This document shows positions 8,726 to 17,603 of a stretch of DNA of 64,000 nt, piece by piece. The DNA lies in assembly GCA_014323925.1 (NCBI GenBank), contig JACONC010000001.1:20007-84006 (forward strand), given 5' to 3'. A model generated the notes under the pieces. The model searched no databases and was not told the origin of the DNA. It was given only the letters and a program-made list of their open reading frames with translations. The position numbers were made by a program, and so were the translations under genes. Position 1 is the stretch's first letter, and every line of letters starts with the position of its first letter. The DNA comes from Chromatiales bacterium. GTDB lineage: Bacteria; Pseudomonadota; Gammaproteobacteria; Poriferisulfidales; Oxydemutatoraceae.

Positions 8726-8789
8726 TCGTAGCGTAGGCAACCTGCCTTTTGCAGGTGTTATGTTGGCACATGTTGTAGGTACGCTACGA
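8726..8789. terminator. Nested inverted repeat between convergent sctD and ggt
   Basis: A perfect ten-base inverted repeat (TCGTAGCGTA at 8726-8735 and TACGCTACGA at 8780-8789) encloses a second hairpin (ACCTGC at 8740-8745, GCAGGT at 8751-8756, five-base loop). It lies between two convergent genes, where a bidirectional transcription terminator or a stabilising 3' structure is expected. It lacks a long run of T on either side, so simple intrinsic termination is not certain. Confidence 0.55.
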
Positions 8790-8808
8790 TAACCGCACAT
8801 ATCATAGT

Positions 8809-10482
8809 TTAAGGATTGCCGATCCATGCTTCACCAATACCTCTAGGGTCGGATGCCGCATCCATTTTATTGCGACCATAATCCCAAATTACTATCTGCA
8901 TATTACCGTATGTACCATCGTAAGGTTGGAGTTTATGACCTAAGTTGACTAATGCGCGTTGCGTGTCGACTGATAAAGAACCAGGTTCAAAACTAATTTC
9001 GTCGGGTAGATATTGGTGATGATAGCGGCGAGCTGAGACAATTCCGGTAGCACTATCGCCTTCCATAAAGCGCATAATCGCTAATAATACCATTGTAATA
9101 ATACGGCTACCGCCAGGCGTGCCGAGTATCGCAAGCCTTTTGCCGTCGTCAACGAAAGTAGGTGACATGCTCGATAGCATGCGTTTGCCAGCGGCTATTT
9201 CATTCGCTGTAGAACCGACCAAGCCGTATAGATTAGGTACGCCTGGTTTTGCTACGAAGTCATCCATCTCATCGTTTAACAGGATACCTGTGTCCTTTGC
9301 GACGAAGCCTGAACCAAAAGCGTAATTGATAGATAGTGTTGCGGCAACGCGATTGCCGTCGGCATCAATAATAGAGTAGTGCGTCGTCTTTTCGCTCTCT
9401 GGTATATTTTTTGTAATCTCGGATAGTTCCAAACTTGGAGTCGCTCGATGGCTGTCAATACTGCGGGCAAGTTCACCGGCATAAACATCACTCAATAAAC
9501 GCGCAATAGGTACATCAACGAAATCCATGTCACCCAAGTAGCGGGCGCGATCGTGATAGGCGCGGCGCATCACCTCTACGGCGTAATGAATCTGGGTTGT
9601 TGGGTTTGCTTGGTATGCGTTTAGTTTTTCTAGAGTGTTGAAAATAATGCCTAGCAAAATACCACCTGACGACGGCAGAGTCGCACTGATGATTTCTGTG
9701 TCATAGTAGTTTATGCGTATTGGTTGCCGTTCAACAATTTGATACTGTGCGAGATCTGTCAGGCTCCATATACCGCCATTATCGCGCACACTTGTGACTA
9801 ATTTTTCCGCCACCGCACCTTCGTAGAAACCGGCGGCACCTTTTTGTGCCAGCAGTTGCATGGTGTCTGCAAGATCTTTTTGTATAATCCGCTCGCCTAA
9901 GTTTGGAATTTCGTTGTTTACTAAGAAAATATCTGCAGCATCGGGTGATGCACGTAGGGCATCCAGCCGCCGAGCTACCATTTTCCGGTATATCTGGTCA
10001 ACTGTAAAACCGTCTTGCGCAATTTTAATCGCTGCTGCTAAGGATTGCGCCAGTTCAAGTCGACCGTAATGCTCCGCTAGGTATGCGAGACCTGCAGGTG
10101 CACCTGGGATACCAGCCGCTAGAGGCCCATTTACTGATGCACCTTCAATCAATTGACCGTCATCATCTAAATATAATTTCGCATGCGCTGCTAGAGGAGC
10201 TTTTTCTCTGGCATCTATCATGACTGTAGAACCATTGCTACGCTGTAGCAACCAAAAGCCGCCACCACCCAAGCCTGAAGAATAAGGTTCTACTACCGCT
10301 AAGGTTGCGGCAACCGCGATCGCCGCATCAAAAGCATTGCCGCCTTGATTTAGAATTTCTTTTCCTGCTGCAGTTGCTAACGGATGCGCGGTTGCGATGG
10401 CTGGTACACCAGGGCGCATATCGTTGGCTATTGCAGCCGACTCTATGAAAATAATAATTAAAAGTATAAATCTAATCATCAT
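8809..10482 (-). CDS. ggt: Gamma-glutamyltransferase precursor (periplasmic)
   Basis: The 557-residue product is a gamma-glutamyltranspeptidase, an N-terminal nucleophile enzyme that cleaves the gamma-glutamyl bond of glutathione and transfers or hydrolyses it. A signal peptide (MMIRFILLIIIFIESAAIA) directs it to the periplasm. The autocleavage and nucleophile site is KTTHYS, with Thr366 as predicted nucleophile; other family marks are GLGGGGF, LLNDEMDDF, SSMSPT and GTPGGSRI. I chose the start at 10482: a longer open frame exists, but its extra 59 residues would overlap the ferredoxin gene and precede the signal peptide. The order ggt, ferredoxin, coaD on one strand matches what I recall from Pseudomonas. 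Free glutathione scavenging in the periplasm is the likely role. Confidence 0.94.
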   Translation of the reverse strand: MMIRFILLIIIFIESAAIANDMRPGVPAIATAHPLATAAGKEILNQGGNAFDAAIAVAATLAVVEPYSSGLGGGGFWLLQRSNGSTVMIDAREKAPLAAHAKLYLDDDGQLIEGASVNGPLAAGIPGAPAGLAYLAEHYGRLELAQSLAAAIKIAQDGFTVDQIYRKMVARRLDALRASPDAADIFLVNNEIPNLGERIIQKDLADTMQLLAQKGAAGFYEGAVAEKLVTSVRDNGGIWSLTDLAQYQIVERQPIRINYYDTEIISATLPSSGGILLGIIFNTLEKLNAYQANPTTQIHYAVEVMRRAYHDRARYLGDMDFVDVPIARLLSDVYAGELARSIDSHRATPSLELSEITKNIPESEKTTHYSIIDADGNRVAATLSINYAFGSGFVAKDTGILLNDEMDDFVAKPGVPNLYGLVGSTANEIAAGKRMLSSMSPTFVDDGKRLAILGTPGGSRIITMVLLAIMRFMEGDSATGIVSARRYHHQYLPDEISFEPGSLSVDTQRALVNLGHKLQPYDGTYGNMQIVIWDYGRNKMDAASDPRGIGEAWIGNP

Positions 10483-10504
10483 AAGAGATTCTCTATATAA
10501 CGGT

Positions 10505-11235
<731 letters not shown>

Positions 11236-11261
11236 GTTTTATCTCCATAATATACTAGGAG

Positions 11262-11290
11262 ATTATACAGATATTCGCCGAATATATAAA
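11262..11290 (-). promoter_or_regulatory. Candidate coaD promoter with palindrome between -35 and -10
   Basis: On the minus strand a TATAAT hexamer (11262-11267) lies 17 bases from a weaker TTTATA (11285-11290). The spacer is filled by a perfect 15-base palindrome, ATATTCGGCGAATAT (11271-11285). Its position between -10 and -35 is what a repressor-controlled promoter would have. The start codon of coaD lies 27 bases downstream of the -10 box. Confidence 0.5.
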
Positions 11291-11452
11291 AGAGATGGGA
11301 CAATCATTTATCTTTCAAACTATTTACCAAATTCCTAAGTCTGCTGATCCTACTAGGGATGAATCAATGCCTGTGCCATAAAGAAAAGTTCATTCATAGG
11401 ATGACGCAGAATTGACACTGAAGTAACCGACCTTAAAGATATGTCGATATCA

Positions 11453-12007
11453 TCATAGGCTTGATCCTAACAAAAAATAGCGCACTTGTTTAGTCTTAGC
11501 AGAACGCATAACCTTCCATTCGGTCTTTGTGATATCCAATTGTTTCGCGATGGGCATTTCAACATAGAGCATTGCCTGAGGGTTTAGTATTGGGTGCTTG
11601 GACAGTGTATGCACCAGTACCGACGCCAATTCGGAGCGAAAAGGTGGGTCAATGAAGACGATATCGAAGGTCTCTGAGGTATGGTTGATAAATTGAGTTG
11701 CTTCCTGATGGACGATACGGATATTTTTTGCTTCTAGGCGTGCCGCTTGTTGGCGAAGTTTTGCACATACGCGTAGATTATTGTCTACCATGACGACGGA
11801 TGCTGCGCTTCTTGATAATGACTCAAAGCCGATAACACCACTACCGGCGAATAGGTCTAGGCAGTGGGCTTTGCTAATAGTTGGTGCTAACCAGTTAAAT
11901 AAGGTTTCTCGGACGCGGTCTGGAGTAGGGCGCAGCGATTGCAGGTTTAGAAACTCAATTTTTCTACCTCGCCATCGCCCAGCAACGATGCGCACTTTAG
12001 GCAGCAT
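11453..12007 (-). CDS. rsmD: 16S rRNA (guanine(966)-N(2))-methyltransferase
   Basis: The 184-residue product is a class I SAM-dependent methyltransferase of the RsmD family, which methylates G966 of 16S rRNA. Visible marks are VRETLFNWL and LDLFAGSGVIGFESLSR for SAM binding and the catalytic DPPF motif (VFIDPPF). Length is normal. The ATG directly follows the stop of the upstream M16 gene, and a GGAGGA site sits inside the last codons of that gene, so translation is probably coupled. The pairing rsmD with M16 peptidase genes and ftsY is conserved in gammaproteobacteria. Confidence 0.93.
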   Translation of the reverse strand: MLPKVRIVAGRWRGRKIEFLNLQSLRPTPDRVRETLFNWLAPTISKAHCLDLFAGSGVIGFESLSRSAASVVMVDNNLRVCAKLRQQAARLEAKNIRIVHQEATQFINHTSETFDIVFIDPPFRSELASVLVHTLSKHPILNPQAMLYVEMPIAKQLDITKTEWKVMRSAKTKQVRYFLLGSSL

Positions 12008-13321
12008 TTATCCTCCGACGATAACTGCAGTCATTTTGTCTGGTTGTATGTGCTTCTTGAAACTGTTAATGATTTGCTCTTGGCTTACTTGTTCAGTTTT
12101 TTCGGTGAAAGTGTTGACATAATCAGTTGTTAGCCTTTCTATGATGGTGCGTCTTAGCCAACTGGAGATTTGTGCGTTGCTAGCAACCCGCAATGGAAAG
12201 CTACCTTTGATGTGTTGTTTGCTGAGTTGTAATTCATCAGCGCTAGGTCCGTTTTCTATATATTCGGCAATGAGTTCGCGCACCAATGTTAGTGCATCGT
12301 CGGCTTGATCTATGCGAGTTTGAAAACCGACGATAAATGGTCCGCGCATTCGCTGCGGTACAAAATAGCTCCACGCGCTGTAGGCGTATCCGCGTTGGAC
12401 ACGGACTTCTTCTAAAAGGCGAGAACCAAAACCGCTACCTCCCAGTATGTGGTTGCCTACATAGAGTGGAAAGTAATCGGCATCGTTAAACCCTATCGCA
12501 AGTTGTGCAACATAAACATGTGCTTGTTGCGAGTCAAAAGGAATACGTATTTCTTTAGCATCAGTTGCTTGTCTGGCAAGCGGAATTGGTGCTGGTCGGG
12601 CGCCTACTGCAAGCCCACTTGTCAGACTGTCAGCGAGCTGTTCAGCTTGCGTTGGATTGATATCACCAACGATTGATATTTGTACATTGCTTGCTACAAA
12701 ATATTCTTTGTAAAAGTTTTGCACATCATCTCGGGAGATTGCCGAGACCGTTTCTTCGCGACCAATGCGAGGGTGTCCGTAAGGATGGTCGCCGTAGAGT
12801 GCGTCAAAAAGTGCGATTGAGGCAATCGTCCCAGGTTCCTGGTTTTGCTTGCGTATTGCAGTCAGGATGCGCGCTTTAACTTGTCTCAGCATTGGTTCGG
12901 GAAAATCAGGCGCTGACAAGATAGTGGCCAACAGTTCAGTAGACTCTTGTAATTGGTTGGTCAAAGTCCTAAGTCCGACACTGGTTACATCTCTACCTGT
13001 ATCAGTGCGGTATTGTGCTCCAATGCTGTCAAAAGCGGTGGTAATTTGATCGGCATCCATCCCTCCGGCTCCATAAGCTAGCAATTCAGTGGTCAGATGT
13101 GCCAGACCATGACGCGTGCCATCACGTGCACTGCCGGCATCAAAGATAAGCTCTATATCGACCATTGGCAGTTCGCGTTGGTACACATAATAGACTTGTA
13201 CACCGTTATCTGTTATCCAATTCTCGATATTGAGATTAGCTTGCACTGCGCCGGTATAAATGATGAGACAAATTATAAAGAGCGCACGCAGAATTCGGTG
13301 TTTATATTGAGTGTTATCCAT
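12008..13321 (-). CDS. M16 family peptidase-like protein lacking the catalytic glutamate
   Basis: The product of about 437 residues has the two-lobed M16 (pitrilysin) fold with a signal peptide (HRILRALFIICLIIYTGAVQA) and probably acts in the periplasm. The zinc motif HxxEH appears as HGLAH, so the catalytic Glu is missing and the protein is probably not active alone. In heterodimeric M16 pairs one subunit is active and the other is a substrate-binding partner; the active partner here is the gene at 15047-16432. I chose the ATG at 13321 because it gives the signal peptide; a longer frame to 13375 would overlap the upstream gene further. The ATG overlaps the stop of the nuclease gene by eight bases. 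Confidence 0.88.
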   Translation of the reverse strand: MDNTQYKHRILRALFIICLIIYTGAVQANLNIENWITDNGVQVYYVYQRELPMVDIELIFDAGSARDGTRHGLAHLTTELLAYGAGGMDADQITTAFDSIGAQYRTDTGRDVTSVGLRTLTNQLQESTELLATILSAPDFPEPMLRQVKARILTAIRKQNQEPGTIASIALFDALYGDHPYGHPRIGREETVSAISRDDVQNFYKEYFVASNVQISIVGDINPTQAEQLADSLTSGLAVGARPAPIPLARQATDAKEIRIPFDSQQAHVYVAQLAIGFNDADYFPLYVGNHILGGSGFGSRLLEEVRVQRGYAYSAWSYFVPQRMRGPFIVGFQTRIDQADDALTLVRELIAEYIENGPSADELQLSKQHIKGSFPLRVASNAQISSWLRRTIIERLTTDYVNTFTEKTEQVSQEQIINSFKKHIQPDKMTAVIVGG

Positions 13322-14186
13322 AAGGTATTGAATGGCTGGTAAGTTTATTAGGGTGACCTTTGAGATTGATATCAAACTTCAAAGACGGTTCTATTGCAGT
13401 CCTCGCATTGTGTATCCGAAATGAAACTTGCCATCCTTCATCAAAAACCATAAAGACGGTATTTTTTGAGTTCGGCTTAAGTGCTGTTTCAATTATCCGA
13501 CTCGGCAAATTAAGGCGCTTGCCCCATTTCAATGTATTATACATATTAAAAGATTGAATAGATATATTCCCATTTTCTTTAATTATTTTATAAAAGTCAT
13601 TTTTTCCCAACAGATATTTCATCATTTCCGCTGCGACTGCGTACTCTTTAACCTCTCTAATAAAAGCTTGTAATATCGGAATATAAACACTATTTTCTTT
13701 GTCGGATAAATCGCTCCATTTTTGTCCTAGAGGCTCCCGTAGTTTTTTGAAGACTGGTTCGATAGCTTGCCAATAGTTTTGAGAACATTGCACACCGTAC
13801 CATTCTTTGCCGAAGTCTATCTTTTCGGACAAACGGGAATGTTTTAATGCTTTGTGACGATGTTTCGCAGATATACCAATGGTTTCGCTACTATTCATGG
13901 CAACTAAAATATCTCTTACATCCCCACAACGGCCTCGTGCATCACTTTGCATGGTCATGTGTTGTGCATTTTTCAATCGCTTGTCGTAATGACATAAAAA
14001 ATGGATGGCTTGCTCAGCTGCTTTGTCTATTTTTCTCTGTTCTGCAGGAGAAAATTGGTTATATAAGCACTGTGCTTTATCTCTCGCACTGTTTTGTGTT
14101 AACCGAATTTGCAATATGTTGGCACACTTTCGAGCTAGCCCGTATTCCCATGCTTTACCGCTTTGAGTCGGTTTAATATTAGGCAT
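13314..14186 (-). CDS. Probable type II restriction endonuclease, HaeIII-like
   Basis: The 290-residue product lies directly downstream of a DNA adenine methyltransferase gene, overlapping it by eight bases (ATGCCTAA). From memory it resembles the HaeIII restriction endonuclease family in the stretch GDVRDIL, IGISAKHRH, KHSRLS, DFGKEWYGVQCS, and in FRIHNA...EPSLKFDI near the C terminus. GDVRD and the following SAK could be the metal-binding PD-(D/E)xK-type positions. The probable role is cleavage of unmodified foreign DNA. HaeIII itself cuts GGCC and is protected by a cytosine methylase, so this enzyme, paired with an N6-adenine methylase, presumably has another target. The family match was not checked by search. 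Confidence 0.68.
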   Translation of the reverse strand: MPNIKPTQSGKAWEYGLARKCANILQIRLTQNSARDKAQCLYNQFSPAEQRKIDKAAEQAIHFLCHYDKRLKNAQHMTMQSDARGRCGDVRDILVAMNSSETIGISAKHRHKALKHSRLSEKIDFGKEWYGVQCSQNYWQAIEPVFKKLREPLGQKWSDLSDKENSVYIPILQAFIREVKEYAVAAEMMKYLLGKNDFYKIIKENGNISIQSFNMYNTLKWGKRLNLPSRIIETALKPNSKNTVFMVFDEGWQVSFRIHNARTAIEPSLKFDINLKGHPNKLTSHSIPYG

Positions 14187-14985
14187 TCAATATTAATAAT
14201 TCTTTGGAATGTTTATTATCCGACATTCCATAAGTCCATCGTGGCTTAATTTGCTTATATTTTTTGTAGAGTTTTCTAATAGATGGGCAATCATTATAAC
14301 TCAATATCCAGCCGTCTCTTTGCTTTAGCAAATCCGCTAATTGATCGTGATTAAACCCTTCATGCATATTGCCTCTTTTACCATAGAGCTTGCCGCCGTT
14401 GGCATACGGTGGGTCGAGATATAAGAATGTATCATTGTATTTATTTAATGTATTTTTGTAATCTGCGCAGCCAGCATGTAGATTCTTGGCTTTAAATTTT
14501 CGCAGCCGATCAATAGCTGATATGGTGAAACGTAAATGACCTGGGGACATACCACCTGATAGAGTCGTGCCGCTATACGAGCTACGATTGAGCACGAAGA
14601 AAACCGCTGCTTGTTCTAATACATCAGCAATTTCATTATAAGATTTTTGTAAATAATAAAACTTGTCTCGACTGAGCGGATAATAATGCCGTACTTGTGT
14701 CGCCAATAACATGGGCTTATTTTTTGCTTGCTTCCAAAAGTTTATGACTGGTTCGAATGCATCTGTGCCGTACACTTTTATTCCGTCAGCGGCACAAGAT
14801 AACTCTACGCTGGCACCGCCTAAGAAGGGAGAACACAAGCAATCTATATCGTCCGGTATGTAATGGCGTATAGCTTTAACTGCCCTTGTTTTCCCACCCG
14901 GATAACGCAAAGGAGATTTGGTCGTATCCAAGCTTTTTGGGTCTCCGACTAATTCTATCGTCAACTGCTCAGACACATTTCGCAT
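14179..14985 (-). CDS. DNA N6-adenine methyltransferase, D12 class (Dam-like)
   Basis: The 268-residue product is a D12-class N6-adenine methyltransferase. It shows the N-terminal SAM-binding sequence SPLRYPGGKTRAV, the motif I segment CSPFLGGASVEL, and the catalytic motif LYLDPPYANG (DPPY). This class includes Dam and DpnM, which modify GATC, but recognition varies and cannot be read here. With the overlapping downstream nuclease gene it most likely forms a restriction-modification pair. The pair sits between two M16 peptidase genes that are neighbours in related bacteria, so it is probably an insertion. The 61-base gap to the upstream M16 gene holds no obvious promoter. Confidence 0.85.
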   Translation of the reverse strand: MRNVSEQLTIELVGDPKSLDTTKSPLRYPGGKTRAVKAIRHYIPDDIDCLCSPFLGGASVELSCAADGIKVYGTDAFEPVINFWKQAKNKPMLLATQVRHYYPLSRDKFYYLQKSYNEIADVLEQAAVFFVLNRSSYSGTTLSGGMSPGHLRFTISAIDRLRKFKAKNLHAGCADYKNTLNKYNDTFLYLDPPYANGGKLYGKRGNMHEGFNHDQLADLLKQRDGWILSYNDCPSIRKLYKKYKQIKPRWTYGMSDNKHSKELLILNA

Positions 14986-15046
14986 ATCACTTAAGGAACT
15001 AAGTTTTGCGCTTTCGTTTGCCTAGTGATTAGTCTATCCGGTTTTT

Positions 15047-16432
15047 TCATTCTATTGAAGAATCGCTATGCAGAGGTAGAGGTTTGAGTTCAGCGACAGT
15101 GCGTTGGGATGCGACTAAATACTTGTTAGCGACTTGCTTGATTTGTTCAGCAGTCACAGCTTGTATATGCTGCGGGAAGCGAAAGTGTTCTTGCCATCCT
15201 GCGCCGCTGGTTTCAAGGCGACCCAAAGCGGCAGCGCGGTGTTGTATGGAATCTTGTTCGTAGACTTTATATGCGAGCAACCGGGTTTTTATCTTTTCCA
15301 GTTCTTCGGCGTCCACCAGCTGTTCTTTTAGTTGCGTCAATTCATCTTCAATGGCGCGCTGCAGTTCGGCGACATCGCTTGTGGTGTTTGGAGCAGCGAA
15401 GATGACAAATAGGTCTTGATAGCGATTATATACATCGAAATAAACATTTGCGTAGAACGCGATGCCTTTTCCTCTGATAAGATTTTTAGAAAACCTAGAA
15501 CTATCGCCAGAGGATAATATTTGTGCCAGCACTGACAGTGCATAAGCGTGCCATGACTCTTCGGCTTGTCCGACCCGTGGTGTTTTGTAAGCGATGGCGA
15601 TGGCGGGTTGGGTTGTCGGTACTGACAATGTGATGCGTTTCTCACCGTGTTGCGATATCTCCTCACGAGGCTTCCTATCAGGCAGTGGTTGCGGTTTTAA
15701 ATCTGCGAAATATTGTTGTGCCAATGTATAAACTTCGTTGGCTACCACATCGCCGACAACTATCAATGTGGCGTTGTTGGGGGCATACCATCGGCTATAC
15801 CAATCCGCTAAATCGGCTAATTTCAAATTAACTAAATCGTTGTCCCATCCGATGACCGGATGCCTATAGGGTGCGCTATCAAAGGCTGAAGCATAAAGCT
15901 GTTCGTAGAGTCGAGACTCAGGCTTGTCGTCCACTCGCCATCGCCGTTCTTCTCTGACTACCTCGCGTTCTTTATCAAAATCCTCTTGCTTTAGTTGCAG
16001 ATTGATCATGCGATCGGATTCGAGCTCAAAGCTCTTTTCCAAATAGCTTTTTTCAAACAATTGATAATAGGCAGTATAATCACGACTGGTAAAAGCGTTA
16101 TCCCGCCCACCGTATTTTTTGATAGTTTCGGTGAATGCTTGGCGCGGATACTTTTCGGTGCCTTTGAACATCATGTGCTCAAGAAAATGGGAGATACCAG
16201 TTATCCCGCCGTGCTCGTCGGCACTGCCGACACGATACCATATCTGCGATACGACTACGGGTGCTCGATGATCTTCCTTCACCAGCAGCTTCAGGCCGTT
16301 AGCTAAATTAAACTCGTGGACACCGTAGGCGGTCGTAGCGGATGGCATATCGTTAGTCGGAACATTGCTTTGCTGCGACGCCTCCGCATAGGCCGTCAAT
16401 AATACTGCCGATAGTAATACAATTTTTAACAT
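15047..16432 (-). CDS. M16 family zinc metallopeptidase, catalytically complete, periplasmic
   Basis: The 461-residue product has a signal peptide (MLKIVLLSAVLLTAYAEA) and the active M16 motif HFLEH (in GISHFLEHMMFKGT), followed about 75 residues later by a glutamate-rich segment (EREVVREERRW) that supplies the third zinc ligand. The RGKGIAFYANVYF segment belongs to the C-terminal lobe. It is probably the active half of an M16 heterodimer with the product at 12008-13321. An ATG at 16432 is preferred; an in-frame GTG at 16441 would add three residues. The gene diverges from ftsY with 74 bases between, a shared promoter region. Confidence 0.92.
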   Translation of the reverse strand: MLKIVLLSAVLLTAYAEASQQSNVPTNDMPSATTAYGVHEFNLANGLKLLVKEDHRAPVVVSQIWYRVGSADEHGGITGISHFLEHMMFKGTEKYPRQAFTETIKKYGGRDNAFTSRDYTAYYQLFEKSYLEKSFELESDRMINLQLKQEDFDKEREVVREERRWRVDDKPESRLYEQLYASAFDSAPYRHPVIGWDNDLVNLKLADLADWYSRWYAPNNATLIVVGDVVANEVYTLAQQYFADLKPQPLPDRKPREEISQHGEKRITLSVPTTQPAIAIAYKTPRVGQAEESWHAYALSVLAQILSSGDSSRFSKNLIRGKGIAFYANVYFDVYNRYQDLFVIFAAPNTTSDVAELQRAIEDELTQLKEQLVDAEELEKIKTRLLAYKVYEQDSIQHRAAALGRLETSGAGWQEHFRFPQHIQAVTAEQIKQVANKYLVASQRTVAELKPLPLHSDSSIE

Positions 16433-16506
16433 AAAAAACACTATGATTGATACAATACCGTATTTAATTTCATAAAAATGATAAGTACAGACCTATTATA
16501 AACAAT

Positions 16507-17418
16507 ATGAAGTGGCACACCAAACTTAGAGAAAAATTGCAAAGTAGCCGAGGTTATCTAACCTCAGGATTGAGTGCACTTTTCAAAGCACAGCCTGACG
16601 AGCGCTTATTAGATGAGCTAGAGCGACGCTTTCTGATGACTGATGTTGGTATGGCAGCTGCTAAAGAGATCATCGCAAAGGTCAAAGTGCGCACACAACG
16701 CGAAGGTATTCAAACGCTCGAACGGTTGCTGTCAGCAGTGGAAGAGGAGATTGTAACAATCCTCAAATCATGTGAATCTACCATAGATCTACCGCAGCGA
16801 GATAAGCCATATGTTGTTTTAATGATAGGGGTTAACGGTAGTGGTAAGACTACGACTGCGGCTAAGCTCGCATATCATTACAAGCAACAAGGTAAATCAG
16901 TGATGCTGGCGGCAGCCGATACTTTTCGCGCTGCTGCTACAGAGCAACTGCAAATGTGGGCAAGTCGTTGTGGTTTACCGTGCATCGCACAGCCGCCTGG
17001 TGCTGACAGCGCAGCGATAGTCTACGATGCGATGGCGTCGGCAGAAGCCAAAGGCATAGATATGGTGATTGCCGACACTGCAGGGCGGTTGCATACTGAC
17101 AAAAATCTGCTTGACGAGCTACGCAAGATCAAACGGGTTGCAGCTAAGCAAAATGCCGCTGCACCTGATGAAACTATACTGGTTATTGATGGTACGACTG
17201 GACAAAATGCTCAAAGGCAAGTCGCTGAATTTCACAAAGCTTTAGGCATTGACGGATTGATAGTCACTAAATTGGATGGTACTGCCAAAGGCGGTATTCT
17301 GGTTGCTGTCGCGCAGGCGACCGCAATTCCAATACGATTTATAGGTGTAGGTGAGGCATTGGAAGACTTGCAGGTTTTCAATGCCAAAGCGTACGCTGCA
17401 GCAATGCTACAAACATAA
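16507..17418 (+). CDS. ftsY: Signal recognition particle receptor FtsY
   Basis: The 303-residue product is the SRP receptor GTPase that docks ribosome-nascent chain complexes at the membrane. It has a helical N domain (about residues 1-85) and a G domain with GVNGSGKTTTAAKLA (G1), DTFRAAATEQL, DTAGRLHTD (G3), TKLDGTAKGG (G4) and the family-specific FIGVGEALEDLQVF at the end. It is short for a gammaproteobacterial FtsY because the acidic A domain is absent. The usual downstream genes ftsE, ftsX and rpoH do not follow. Confidence 0.97.
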   Translation: MKWHTKLREKLQSSRGYLTSGLSALFKAQPDERLLDELERRFLMTDVGMAAAKEIIAKVKVRTQREGIQTLERLLSAVEEEIVTILKSCESTIDLPQRDKPYVVLMIGVNGSGKTTTAAKLAYHYKQQGKSVMLAAADTFRAAATEQLQMWASRCGLPCIAQPPGADSAAIVYDAMASAEAKGIDMVIADTAGRLHTDKNLLDELRKIKRVAAKQNAAAPDETILVIDGTTGQNAQRQVAEFHKALGIDGLIVTKLDGTAKGGILVAVAQATAIPIRFIGVGEALEDLQVFNAKAYAAAMLQT

Positions 17419-17545
17419 TCAACTCAGGCTATGATCTTTTGCTCGAGCTATAAAGAAATATCACACCAAAACCGCAGGTGTAATGAGAGAGCTCTGCTTG
17501 GTATGTTATGGCATTGTGCGAGCGTAGCAACAAACGACATATTTT

Positions 17546-17554
17546 TGCTATAAT
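17546..17554 (+). promoter_or_regulatory. Extended -10 promoter upstream of Dyp peroxidase-metY
   Basis: TGCTATAAT at 17546-17554 is a perfect -10 hexamer with the TGn extension. No good -35 element is seen 17 bases upstream, which is acceptable for extended -10 promoters. It lies 49 bases before the start codon of the peroxidase gene. Confidence 0.55.
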
Positions 17555-17603
17555 AGTATCTGAAATTAAAAATTTGTGAAGAGCCTAATCAATTACATAA
17601 GCC

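Noticed and set aside
13097..13342. Plus-strand frame opposite the inactive M16 gene
   Set aside because: It lies inside a well-supported gene on the other strand and has no recognisable feature.
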